61,002 nucleotides of DNA from a virus, in the IMG/VR virus record IMGVR_UViG_3300010396_000049, positions 1 through 61,002 of that record, one strand, 5' to 3'. Numbering within the stretch: the stretch's first letter is position 1; every line of letters begins with the position of its first letter. A program made the translations under genes and the position numbers. Shown here piece by piece: positions 7,971 to 15,295 of the stretch. Below the pieces are notes generated by a model. That model searched no databases. It was given only the letters and a program-made list of their open reading frames with translations, and was not told the origin of the DNA.

Positions 7971-8405
7971 ATGGAATTAAAAAACATCGAAGCCGCCAAC
8001 AAATTATTTGAGCAATTAAAAAACGTGGACGCGGCCATCCACGCAATCAATAAGCTGGCGAAGAAAGTAGTGAATACAGAAACCACTTCTTTACTGAAGC
8101 TAACGGTCATAGATGAACGTAAAAAAAATGAGGAAGCTTCAAAAGCTTCTTTTGATGAAGACGGCTCATTGATCGGCCCCCAGGAAGAAATGTTGAGGAG
8201 GCACCTAACCCAGTCTTTTAGTTTGAATTTTGGAGGATTTTTTGGAGGCTTTGCAAAAGGTAGCCAGGATAAACCTGCGGAAGAAATCTCTCACGATCTC
8301 ACAGAAGGGGAAACGATGGCGCTTTTGCAAATGCTGCTGCATATAAAAAATAAAACACGCAAAGCAATTATTGAACAATTAAAAACCTTGGGATTCCGGG
8401 AATAA
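7971..8405 (+). CDS. Hypothetical protein
   Basis: 144 residues starting MELKNIEAANKL. This ATG is preferred; a longer frame back to 7902 would lie inside the HTH gene. Helical, with a Gly/Phe-rich centre (FGGFFGGF). No domain recognised. Confidence 0.6.
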   Translation: MELKNIEAANKLFEQLKNVDAAIHAINKLAKKVVNTETTSLLKLTVIDERKKNEEASKASFDEDGSLIGPQEEMLRRHLTQSFSLNFGGFFGGFAKGSQDKPAEEISHDLTEGETMALLQMLLHIKNKTRKAIIEQLKTLGFRE

Positions 8406-8417
8406 AAATTTTTAAAA

Positions 8418-8525
8418 ATGAAAACAATATTTTTTATTGATGAAGTGCGCGAGCTGGTTGATAGTTACGCGAATAAAAAAATAACGATTGCAAAACTCAC
8501 AGAAGCCAAATTAGTAAAAACTTAA
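8418..8525 (+). CDS. Small hypothetical protein
   Basis: 35 residues, beginning MKTIFFIDEV and ending in TKT-like residues before TAA. It has an A-rich leader like its neighbours and sits 12 nt after one gene and 11 nt before the next. It immediately precedes the first cassette gene. Confidence 0.45.
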   Translation: MKTIFFIDEVRELVDSYANKKITIAKLTEAKLVKT

Positions 8526-8536
8526 AATTTAAAATA

Positions 8537-9316
8537 ATGCAAAACGACATCTCATTCTGGAAAAAGTTCATCGAACTTAATTTGAATTATAACATAGATT
8601 ATATGGTTGAAAATTCAATAAAAGATTTCCATTTCAAAGGATTGAACTACATCTGCTTTCAGTTTATGCCACATTTAACTGTGAGGCTTTATGTAATTGA
8701 ACCGTCAGAACCTGTGGACACAAAAAACGTAAACATTCATAATCATTTGTACGATAGTCAAATTTTGGTTTTGACAAGTAGTATTACGAATAATGTTTAT
8801 AAAAAAATAGATGGTGAAGATTACAACCATTACTATTTGACAAGTGCATTATGCCCAACGAATGAAAGTAAAAAAATAAAACTGGATACGCTTGGGAAAT
8901 GCAGCTTAGAGCAAATTAAAAGTATTCAGTTATTTCCAGGCGATTCGCATTTTCAAGACCATACAGAAATTCATAACGTAGAAAACGACACCACAAAATT
9001 GACAGCCTTTATGGTGTTTGAATTTCCAACTGTAAAACACAATTCAATACTATTTAGCAAAAAAGATTACGGGAAAACAATACCAACAGATAATTGCTAT
9101 AATAGATTTTCAGCAACTGAAATTAAAAAACATTGGGAAGAAGTTGAGCCCGGATATTTTGATAGAAACAGAAAATTTATAGACAAAGATGGATGGCTTA
9201 ATGCAAACATGTTCTTTTTTAAAAAACTCACTAAAAAAGGTGAAAAACTTATTGATGTAAAAGATGGCTGTTTTTTACGTCCTAAAACTTTAGGGGTTGT
9301 TTTAAATGGCGCCTAA
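8537..9316 (+). CDS. Cassette 1: cupin-like hypothetical protein
   Basis: 259 residues. The blocks NIHNHLYDSQILVL and FPGDSHFQDHTEIH have His/Glu/Asp spacing like a cupin or cysteine-dioxygenase fold, so a metal-binding beta-barrel is plausible. Composition is more AT-rich than the genes before it. Its TAA stop (9314-9316) lies inside the inverse core of the attC-like site that follows. No matching core is seen upstream, so the left boundary of this cassette is undefined. Confidence 0.6.
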   Translation: MQNDISFWKKFIELNLNYNIDYMVENSIKDFHFKGLNYICFQFMPHLTVRLYVIEPSEPVDTKNVNIHNHLYDSQILVLTSSITNNVYKKIDGEDYNHYYLTSALCPTNESKKIKLDTLGKCSLEQIKSIQLFPGDSHFQDHTEIHNVENDTTKLTAFMVFEFPTVKHNSILFSKKDYGKTIPTDNCYNRFSATEIKKHWEEVEPGYFDRNRKFIDKDGWLNANMFFFKKLTKKGEKLIDVKDGCFLRPKTLGVVLNGA

Positions 9317-9443
9317 CGGACGGGTGTTGCCGATGTACCGGCAATAGCGTTTCGTCAGCTTGGTAAGTTAGATGAAGTTCTTAAATAGTACAACAGTTCA
9401 ATACAATTCCGTCAGCCGGTATATTGGCAACACAATGTTACCG
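9311..9443 (+). other. attC-like site 1
   Basis: The inverse core GCCTAAC (9311-9317) fits RYYYAAC exactly; the core GTTACCG is at 9437-9443. Between them, TGTTGCCGATGTACCGGC (from about 9325) is imperfectly complementary to GCCGGTATATTGGCAACA, which ends near 9433. The 5' arm is 3 nt longer than the 3' arm. Length 133 bp. Confidence 0.85.
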
Positions 9444-9465
9444 GAAGGGCGGCAAATTATAGAAA

Positions 9466-10179
9466 ATGATGAATACAAATAAACCACTTGGCAAAAAGGC
9501 TTACGGCTCAATTCCGCATCTTCCAGGTTCAAGACTTGGACCCGGCGATTATTGCATAAGTGAAGGGCAGGCACGAATAGCAACCGAAAAGCCAAGAGAT
9601 AAGCACGACCTAATAATTGTGCAAGAAAAACTGGACGGTTCAAATGTAGCTATTGCCAAACTGGATGGTAAAATACTTGCCTTAACCAGGGCAGGATATT
9701 TGGCAAATACATCTCCTTTTAAACAGCATCATTTTTTTGCAAAATGGGTAGAAGAAAATAAAGCCAGATTTGTTGCTTTACTGAATGAAAAAGAAAGATT
9801 ATCAGGTGAATGGCTTGCAATGGCGCACGGAACACGTTACGATTTACCACATGAGCCGTTTGTTTGTTTTGATTTAATTACAGGAACCGAAAGAATTATT
9901 TATAAAAACTTTGAAGCAAGAGTAAGGAAACAGGATTTTATTATCCCAAATCTGCTTCACATTGGCGGCAGCTTTTCCATTGAAAGTATGATAAGGGCAA
10001 TTTCAAAAAGTGGACATGGTGCGATTGATGAAGTAGAGGGTGCAATTTGGCGTGTTGAAAGAAAAGAGAAAGTTGATTTTTTATGTAAATATGTTCATCA
10101 TAATAAACAGGATGGAAAATATTTTGAAGAAGTTACAGGTAAAGGTGAGGTTTGGAACTGTGATGTTTCTCGCTGGTAG
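9466..10179 (+). CDS. Cassette 2: RNA ligase family protein
   Basis: 237 residues. Nucleotidyltransferase motifs of the RNA ligase family are visible: motif I EKLDGSN (Lys at about 55, the adenylated residue), LSGEWLAM, VCFDLITG, EVEGAIWRV, and motif V DFLCKYV. It would join or repair RNA ends using ATP, as in tRNA repair against host anticodon nucleases. The C-terminal extension is short. The gene is bounded by two attC-like sites, so it behaves as a mobile cassette. Confidence 0.88.
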   Translation: MMNTNKPLGKKAYGSIPHLPGSRLGPGDYCISEGQARIATEKPRDKHDLIIVQEKLDGSNVAIAKLDGKILALTRAGYLANTSPFKQHHFFAKWVEENKARFVALLNEKERLSGEWLAMAHGTRYDLPHEPFVCFDLITGTERIIYKNFEARVRKQDFIIPNLLHIGGSFSIESMIRAISKSGHGAIDEVEGAIWRVERKEKVDFLCKYVHHNKQDGKYFEEVTGKGEVWNCDVSRW

Positions 10180-10184
10180 CCTTG

Positions 10185-10275
10185 CCGGTAACGTTGAAGC
10201 ATTGGCGATGGCCGCCAATGCGAACACTGAATAATCACAGACTGTCCGGCGGCTATTGCCAATGCAATGTTATAT
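10185..10275 (+). other. attC-like site 2
   Basis: Inverse core CCGGTAAC (10185-10192), core GTTATAT (10269-10275). The arms contain GCATTGGCGATGGCCGCC and the complementary GGCGGCTATTGCCAATGC. The 5' arm has 3 extra nt after the inverse core. Length 91 bp. CCGGTAAC is the exact complement of the start of this cassette (GTTACCGG, 9437-9444). Confidence 0.88.
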
Positions 10276-10307
10276 GCTGTGTATTTTAATCTTTAAAAAA
10301 TGAAAGA

Positions 10308-10667
10308 ATGGAAGTAAATCAAAGAAACTTAATGGCTGGTAATTACATTGATGTCATGGGAACTTTTCAAATTGTATTAGGTATCGTTTTTCGTGAAGAA
10401 CTCGGTAATTGGTTCATTCAGCACACTGGAAGCGATTCTGAAAATATACCAATACCTTCTGGAATTGAATTTACAGGAAAAGGTATTTATGCGACTAAAG
10501 AATGGAAAAAATGGCTCGGGGTAGAAAAAAGACGTTTCCCGAAACATATAAAGTTTGTGCATGAAATTCAAAACTATTGTCTTTGGCATTTCGGAATTAT
10601 GCTTTCTGAAAATGTAGACTTTGATTTATTGCCTGAAATATGTAACGTTTCGGGGCATAGCATATAA
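10308..10667 (+). CDS. Cassette 3: hypothetical protein of the ELRIGN-type family
   Basis: 119 residues. AGNYIDV near the start and FVHEIQNYCLW near the end resemble the pattern ELRIGN ... LHQLQNLY seen in cassette 5 and in the gene at 31641. So it is probably a distant member of the same small family, whose function is unknown. The TAA stop lies inside the following inverse core. Confidence 0.6.
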   Translation: MEVNQRNLMAGNYIDVMGTFQIVLGIVFREELGNWFIQHTGSDSENIPIPSGIEFTGKGIYATKEWKKWLGVEKRRFPKHIKFVHEIQNYCLWHFGIMLSENVDFDLLPEICNVSGHSI

Positions 10668-10795
10668 CGTGTTAGGGCTTTGTGCAGTATGGGAAATCAA
10701 GGAACAAAAGTTCAGCTCTTGCACACAGCCAAATTGAAAAACTAAAGTTCAGAATGTGTGCGTCTGCCCATATTGCACAAAACCCCTTGTTATCG
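10662..10795 (+). other. attC-like site 3
   Basis: Inverse core ATATAAC (10662-10668), core GTTATCG (10789-10795). The arms GGGCTTTGTGCAGTATGGG and CCCATATTGCACAAAACCCC are complementary with few mismatches, and the 5' arm is 3 nt longer. AGCATATAAC is the exact complement of the cassette start GTTATATGCT (10269-10278). Confidence 0.88.
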
Positions 10796-10850
10796 GTTCG
10801 TGCCGGGCTATTTGAAAAGAATTGTCAAACCAAAAAAGTAAAACTATAAA

Positions 10851-11141
10851 ATGAAAAAATGCTACATAGCCGGGAAGATTGGCGACTTGCCCGAAGCTGA
10901 ATACAAAGCCGCGTTTGAAAAAGCAAAAGAAGAAGTAAAAGCATTGGGCTTTGAGCCTGTAAGCCCTGTTGATTTGCCACATAAGCATGGAAGAAGTTGG
11001 GGCGAATACATGAGGGAGGATTTAACTGAAATGCTTAAATGTGATAGCCTTTATGCTTTAAGAAATTGGCGGCTGTCACCCGGTGCAACGATTGAAATTA
11101 ATACGGCTATGTCTGTCGGATTACACATCATCCATCAATAG
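10851..11141 (+). CDS. Cassette 4: DUF4406 protein
   Basis: 96 residues. KKCYIAGKIG at the start, then DLPHKHGRSWGEYMREDL and a C-terminal LSPGATIE with an IN.A..VG ending, are characteristic of DUF4406, a nucleoside 2-deoxyribosyltransferase-like fold. It might act on nucleotides, but activity is not proven for the family. It is flanked by attC-like sites. Confidence 0.85.
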   Translation: MKKCYIAGKIGDLPEAEYKAAFEKAKEEVKALGFEPVSPVDLPHKHGRSWGEYMREDLTEMLKCDSLYALRNWRLSPGATIEINTAMSVGLHIIHQ

Positions 11142-11157
11142 GACTGGTAGGCATGAC

Positions 11158-11288
11158 CGATAACGTTTCACGGCTTTCTGATGCGGGGATTCAATGAACG
11201 TCAGCCCACTAACGCACCACAGCCAGTAAACGAACAAATGTTCAGGATTTGCACTTTCGCCACCGTATCAGAAAACCGATTGTTGGCG
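11158..11288 (+). other. attC-like site 4
   Basis: Inverse core CGATAAC (11158-11164), core GTTGGCG (11282-11288). The arms CGGCTTTCTGATGCGG and CCGTATCAGAAAACCG pair with few mismatches, and the 5' arm is 3 nt longer. ACCGATAAC (11156-11164) is the exact complement of the cassette start GTTATCGGT (10789-10797). Confidence 0.88.
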
Positions 11289-11334
11289 GTTCGTTTTTTC
11301 CGCTGTGAATTTTAAAGACTATAAAATAAATTAT

Positions 11335-11679
11335 ATGATAAAAGCAAATGAGTTAAGAATTGGGAATTATGTTCAACATGAACCGTACCCGGATGAAAGA
11401 TGGCTGGTTGATATGCGGTTACTTGAATCTATAGACCTCGAATTAGTGGAATGCGTGGGTATTCCTTTAACGACTGAAATATTAGTTAAATGCGGGTTTG
11501 AGTTATTCCCCTGGGGATGGGTAAGCAGAGTAGCAAACAAAAGAAGTGTTCGCATCACAGCGTTTCACTTTTTGTTTGAAAGAGAGGGACAAACGTCTTT
11601 GAAAATAAAATCGTTGCATCAACTTCAAAATTTATATTTCGCTTTAACTGGTGAAGAGTTGGAAGTCTCGTTAAAATGA
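11335..11679 (+). CDS. Cassette 5: ELRIGN-type small protein
   Basis: 114 residues from MIKANELRIGNYV; an in-frame GTG at 11305 would add ten residues but is less likely. The opening ELRIGN and closing LHQLQNLYFALTGEEL are shared with the gene at 31641, so the phage carries relatives both inside and outside the cassette array. Function unknown. TGA overlaps the extended inverse core of the next site. Confidence 0.75.
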   Translation: MIKANELRIGNYVQHEPYPDERWLVDMRLLESIDLELVECVGIPLTTEILVKCGFELFPWGWVSRVANKRSVRITAFHFLFEREGQTSLKIKSLHQLQNLYFALTGEELEVSLK

Positions 11680-11680
11680 C

Positions 11681-11804
11681 CGCCAACGTTGAAGCATTGG
11701 CGTCTGTTGCCGCTTCCTGTTGCTAAATTGAAATACAAATGTTGATTATTTATTCGTCTGCTGAATAGCGAACCTGCGGCAATAGCGCCAATGCAGTGTT
11801 ACAG
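11681..11804 (+). other. attC-like site 5
   Basis: Inverse core CGCCAAC (11681-11687), core GTTACAG (11798-11804). The arms GAAGCATTGGCG...TTGCCGC and GCGGCAATAGCGCCAATGC pair; the 5' arm shares GTTGAAGCATTGGCG with site 2. ACCGCCAAC is the exact complement of the cassette start GTTGGCGGT (11282-11290). Confidence 0.88.
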
Positions 11805-11876
11805 GCAGGCGGGCAAAAAAAATAGTTCTTTGAAATTGAAGGGAAAAATATTTTTTTAAAAAAAGTTGAAAAATAT

Positions 11877-11907
11877 TTTGTTGGTATCAAAAATGATACT
11901 ATATTTG
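11877..11907 (+). promoter_or_regulatory. Bacteroidota-type promoter with internal operator
   Basis: TTTG (11877-11880), 19 nt, then TATATTTG (11900-11907), matching the -33/-7 consensus TTTG / TAnnTTTG. The spacer contains GTATCA-AAAA-TGATAC, a 6-bp inverted repeat (11883-11898) well placed for autorepression by the HTH protein of this cassette. It is the clearest dedicated promoter in the array. Confidence 0.85.
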
Positions 11908-11924
11908 TGTAACAAAACAATTAA

Positions 11925-11960
11925 AGCAGGCGGCAACTGGGTAAATACGGCGAAAAGAAA
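11925..11960 (+). promoter_or_regulatory. Leader motif, copy 1 (CAG-loop-CTG then GGTAAATACG)
   Basis: A short hairpin with a purine/C-rich loop is followed by GGTAAATACGGCGAAAAG and the start codon. Related leaders precede the genes at 30704 and 38143. Confidence 0.55.
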
Positions 11961-12314
11961 ATGGCACGTCAATTAACTTCAACAGAAAAAAAAGAATTAA
12001 GAAGCTGGGCTAAACACAATAGTCTTAATCTTGATTACAACAAAAAATTAGATTTTGGACACGGATTTTGGCAAGGTGAGGATATTGCTTCATTAAAGGC
12101 GGCTTTATTAGACTTACAAGACGCTTCTGCCCTTAGGCAGAATGCAAGAATTGCCGTTGGTGAAAAATATGTTGCTTATGATGTGGTAGCCCACCTGGGT
12201 AATGAAAACGGTTTAGAATTGATTGGCTATGAAGGCAAAGAGTATTGGATAAATTTCAAAAGCCTTCCTTATGTGAATGGTTATTTGGCAATTCCTAAAT
12301 TACTTTTGAAATAA
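11961..12314 (+). CDS. Cassette 6a: hypothetical partner of an HTH protein (possible toxin)
   Basis: 117 residues, basic N-terminus, no catalytic motif that I recognise. It shares a promoter and a 1-nt stop/start overlap with an XRE-type HTH gene. The toxin-first order, autoregulatory operator and own promoter are typical of type II toxin-antitoxin cassettes of the HigBA style, but this protein is not an obvious RelE/HigB. The toxin label is inference. Confidence 0.6.
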   Translation: MARQLTSTEKKELRSWAKHNSLNLDYNKKLDFGHGFWQGEDIASLKAALLDLQDASALRQNARIAVGEKYVAYDVVAHLGNENGLELIGYEGKEYWINFKSLPYVNGYLAIPKLLLK

Positions 12315-12526
12315 TGGACGAAAAAAAATTAAATGAAAGCCGTCAACAAATAGCGGCTTTCATTCAAAATAAACGCAACGAATTAGGCATCTCTCAAGCC
12401 GTATTAGCCGAACAAACCGGAATGGGAATTGCAACAATAAAGCGTTTTGAAAGCGGTAAATATTGGTTAAATATGAAGCAGTATATTTTGCTTCGTGACG
12501 CACTACAACTGCCTACTTCTTTTTAG
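12314..12526 (+). CDS. Cassette 6b: XRE-family HTH protein (possible antitoxin)
   Basis: 70 residues. A complete Cro/CI-type HTH: IAAFIQNKRNELGISQAVLA, then EQTGMGIATIKRFESGK. No C-terminal domain. It probably binds the GTATCA/TGATAC operator upstream of its own operon. ATG overlaps the previous TAA. Confidence 0.85.
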   Translation: MDEKKLNESRQQIAAFIQNKRNELGISQAVLAEQTGMGIATIKRFESGKYWLNMKQYILLRDALQLPTSF

Positions 12527-12588
12527 ATTTTCCCCTCAATTTATTTTATAAAAAATTACAGTGCCTGCAATCGCTGATGGTGGTAGCT

Positions 12589-12640
12589 TGCCTGTAACGT
12601 ATTCATTAACGAACTTAAACCAATACACAATGTTTTACAG
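12589..12640 (+). other. Incomplete attC-like site at the right end of the array
   Basis: TGCCTGTAAC (12589-12598) is the exact complement of the cassette 6 start GTTACAGGCA (11798-11807), so it is this cassette's inverse core. The expected long complementary arm is absent. ACAATGTTTTACAG (from 12625) looks like a decayed core. The array therefore ends in a degenerate or truncated site. Confidence 0.65.
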
Positions 12641-12860
12641 CGAAAATGTGCCGTTGATAGCGGCAAAGCCTGCCCTTGTTGAAGGCAGGTATAAAATCAC
12701 AACCGAACAAAAAGAACGGTTGAAAGAGCTGGAAGAAAAGTTACATATTCCGGCATCGGCTTTAATCCGCATGGCGCTGGATAGTTTTTTGCCAAAAACA
12801 AATAACCAGGGATTTACTGAGAAAGGAATTAAAGCCGGGTACTTAAATGGAAATTATTAA
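12630..12860 (+). CDS. Ribbon-helix-helix-like protein
   Basis: 76 residues from MFYSENVPL. The pattern GRYKITTEQKERLKELEEKL then IPASALIRMALDSFL suits a ribbon-helix-helix DNA-binding fold. A longer frame from a GTG at 12561 is rejected, because it would translate the cassette-end sequence. Confidence 0.65.
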   Translation: MFYSENVPLIAAKPALVEGRYKITTEQKERLKELEEKLHIPASALIRMALDSFLPKTNNQGFTEKGIKAGYLNGNY

Positions 12861-12876
12861 CCCAAAAATCAATATC

Positions 12877-13119
12877 ATGAAAAAATCAGATTACATTTTA
12901 ATTTCTATCCTAACGGTGCTGGCTATTGCCGGCGTAATTATCAAAGGGTATTTTGGCGGCCTCCTCACCGGCAGCTGCGCGGCTACTTTGCTTTTTGTAA
13001 CTATTGGTAAAATAGCTTACCACAAGGCAAAGAAAAGAATGGACAATTTAAATGAAGCGATCTATCATGCCAACAGCGTGGCGAAGCAAATGGATGATAG
13101 TGAACCCACAAATAAGTAA
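12877..13119 (+). CDS. Small membrane protein
   Basis: 80 residues from MKKSDYILIS. Two predicted membrane helices (about 5-25 and 28-48), then a basic, coiled tail. The internal ATG is preferred because an A-rich leader precedes it. Function unknown; last gene of the rightward early block. Confidence 0.6.
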   Translation: MKKSDYILISILTVLAIAGVIIKGYFGGLLTGSCAATLLFVTIGKIAYHKAKKRMDNLNEAIYHANSVAKQMDDSEPTNK

Positions 13120-13131
13120 CATTTTAATTTT

Positions 13132-13398
13132 CTACGATTCCGGGTCCTGCAATGCATCAAATTCGTCCTGGAGCGCATCTATCTGGCTTTGCACTTCGGC
13201 AACGGCCTGGGCAAGCAAAAAGCTTTCCATATCAGCCAGCGAAGTAGTGAGCGCTGCGGGTGGCGCCGATGGCTGCGGGCGCTTCTTAAGCACAATTACT
13301 TTTTGTGTGTCCGGCAGCGCCAATTCTGCTTTGATTACATTTAAATAATCGAGCGTTGTTTTAAGGCCAGTTGCCGTGATGAAGGTGGTGTTTAGCAT
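13132..13398 (-). CDS. Hypothetical protein at the end of the tail operon
   Basis: 88 residues; Pro/Ala linker around 45-55 and a C-terminal heptad-like helix (AEVQSQIDALQDEFDAL). Last gene of the minus-strand tail block, converging on the early operon. No family recognised. Confidence 0.55.
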   Translation of the reverse strand: MLNTTFITATGLKTTLDYLNVIKAELALPDTQKVIVLKKRPQPSAPPAALTTSLADMESFLLAQAVAEVQSQIDALQDEFDALQDPES

Positions 13399-13400
13399 TT

Positions 13401-13442
13401 TGTTTAATTGTTAATTGTTAATTGATAATTATTAATTGATAT
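13401..13442. repeat. Period-7 tandem repeat (TTAATTG type)
   Basis: About six imperfect units of TAATTGT/TAATTGA between two minus-strand tail genes. Confidence 0.7.
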
Positions 13443-15254
13443 TTATAGAACTATTAATTGTACGTCCATCGTTTCTTTCATCGGGATCGTTTTCTCTGTC
13501 AGGTTTAGCAGGTAGAAACAATTTTTTATTTCTAAAAAATTATTATTCTGAATTCCTGCCATCACGCGGCGGTCTATATCGAGTGACGTTTTTACGGTTT
13601 CCTGGTTTTGTTTTATTTGCTGCCAATCGTCATGAAATATTTTTGCAATACCGGTGTCACCGCTCCAGGCCAGGGAGAAAGAATTGATCAATACATTATT
13701 GCTGTCGCGGTTATGGTTCCAGGAAAAAGGCACCAGTACATTGCTGCTGTTATTCCTTCGCCCGGCAAAAAATATTTTGTTGCCAAAATCTGATTTTACC
13801 AATATGCCTTTGTTGTTGATATAAGAGCCCGTCAGCCGCGCGCCTACATAATCTTTTCTTACATACAATTGTGAATCAGGATCCAGTTCTATATAAGTGC
13901 AAAGTGTGCTGATGGTAATATCTACATTGCGGGCGCCAGCGCCGGATACATAAGAATCCAACGCTTCTGCATACGCATCCCATTTAACCGGGCTGGTGGT
14001 AGCATCTGCTACTTCATAATAAATATTTTCTGCAGTTACAAAAACGATATCATCTGTAGTCAGCTGGCGCCCTGGGTTTACGTTTGCCAAATCGTCCCAG
14101 CGCGAAACAGTAGCTACTAAAGTTTTATCCTTTAAATCTTTTACCCAATCGCCCTGGTAATTATCATTTCCCCATTGGTAAGCCAGCGTGTACCCATCAC
14201 CGTTATTAACTGTTTGTTTGTCGCTGGTAAATAATTCTGCTGCAATTCCGTTCAGCGAAAAAATCTTTTTTTCTGTTTTTAAATTCTTCCTGAATTTTAA
14301 TTGCACCAGGTTGCTGCCGCTAAAAACAGGGTACATATTAAAAAAGCTGAAGAGGCCCTTTAAATAATCTATTAGCAGGATATCCGGAACATGGTTCGTA
14401 GGAAAAATGTACCGGTTATAATCATGATGGTCCGGGGAATAATTTTCTATGGCGTAATTATTAAAGGTTGCCAAATCATCAAAATCGGCGCTATCAAAAA
14501 ATTCCCCTGAAACAATATAGCCTTGCTCTTCAAAAACTTTTCGCAGTAAGTATTTTGTTTTAATAAAAGGAATAGTGCGGTAATCAGCATATTCTTCATT
14601 GCCTTCTACTGCAGCGATTGAAGGGTCCTCTTCGGTAGGCCTGCCAAACATCCATGCATCCGGGCCTGCGCCGGTAACCATCACGGTATTCACCGTATCT
14701 TTTGCCAGGAATTCATCATCATAATCAGGGCGCGAAGTATCGAAAAAGCTTTCAATGGCCACGGGCACGAACGTAATATAATTGTACGCCGGGTAACCGC
14801 CTTTCATCAGGCTCTCAGCAAAATGGCGGCTGTCCAGGCCTTCCCAAGATATTTTGCCTCCGAGTGAAAGATCGGTCAGTTTTTTATTTTTTATCTGGCT
14901 TCCGAATAAACCTTTTGTGCCGGTAATAACCGATTGAAAAGTTCCCTTGGTACCTGAGAAATTTCCATTTTTGCCGATGATAGAAAATTGAGCGGCGGTA
15001 AGCTCCGGGTAAAAATCGTCATACACCGCCGCCTTGTAGGCCATACCAGTGTAATTAAAATTTTTAAACCGTTCTGCGTTGCCCAATAACCTGCGGTTAT
15101 GTTCTGTCCATGGCACATCCATCGGCAACGAATATTCACCCAGCGTAAGTTCCTCATCGAAGATATCTGAAAGGGATTCAATGTCCAATTCGGTATTGGG
15201 AAGGAGCTCGAGAAAACCAGATTCTATGGGGCCGTAAATATATATCTGTAGCAA
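13443..15254 (-). CDS. Large tail protein, probably distal tail/baseplate
   Basis: 603 residues, no signal peptide. It starts with a strand-rich N-terminus (MLQIYIYGPIESGFLELLP) and a LTLGEYSLPMDVPWTEHNRR block that I associate with baseplate or distal tail proteins of Bacteroidota siphoviruses. Position directly downstream of tape measure and a 717-residue tail protein supports a role at the tail tip. No enzymatic motif seen. Confidence 0.6.
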   Translation of the reverse strand: MLQIYIYGPIESGFLELLPNTELDIESLSDIFDEELTLGEYSLPMDVPWTEHNRRLLGNAERFKNFNYTGMAYKAAVYDDFYPELTAAQFSIIGKNGNFSGTKGTFQSVITGTKGLFGSQIKNKKLTDLSLGGKISWEGLDSRHFAESLMKGGYPAYNYITFVPVAIESFFDTSRPDYDDEFLAKDTVNTVMVTGAGPDAWMFGRPTEEDPSIAAVEGNEEYADYRTIPFIKTKYLLRKVFEEQGYIVSGEFFDSADFDDLATFNNYAIENYSPDHHDYNRYIFPTNHVPDILLIDYLKGLFSFFNMYPVFSGSNLVQLKFRKNLKTEKKIFSLNGIAAELFTSDKQTVNNGDGYTLAYQWGNDNYQGDWVKDLKDKTLVATVSRWDDLANVNPGRQLTTDDIVFVTAENIYYEVADATTSPVKWDAYAEALDSYVSGAGARNVDITISTLCTYIELDPDSQLYVRKDYVGARLTGSYINNKGILVKSDFGNKIFFAGRRNNSSNVLVPFSWNHNRDSNNVLINSFSLAWSGDTGIAKIFHDDWQQIKQNQETVKTSLDIDRRVMAGIQNNNFLEIKNCFYLLNLTEKTIPMKETMDVQLIVL

Positions 15255-15259
15255 ATTTT

Positions 15260-15295
15260 AATCGTTGATTATTAATTATTAATTGTCAATTATTA
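15260..15295. repeat. Period-7 tandem repeat (TTAATTA type)
   Basis: Imperfect units of AATTATT/AATTGTC between two tail genes. Confidence 0.65.

Noticed and set aside
9311-11804. attC-like sites as simple rho-independent terminators
   Set aside because: There are no U-tracts, the arms are separated by about 40-80 nt, and the ends match the cassette starts, none of which terminators require.
12561-12632. GTG start for the ribbon-helix-helix gene
   Set aside because: The added residues are read from the end of cassette 6 and its inverse core.
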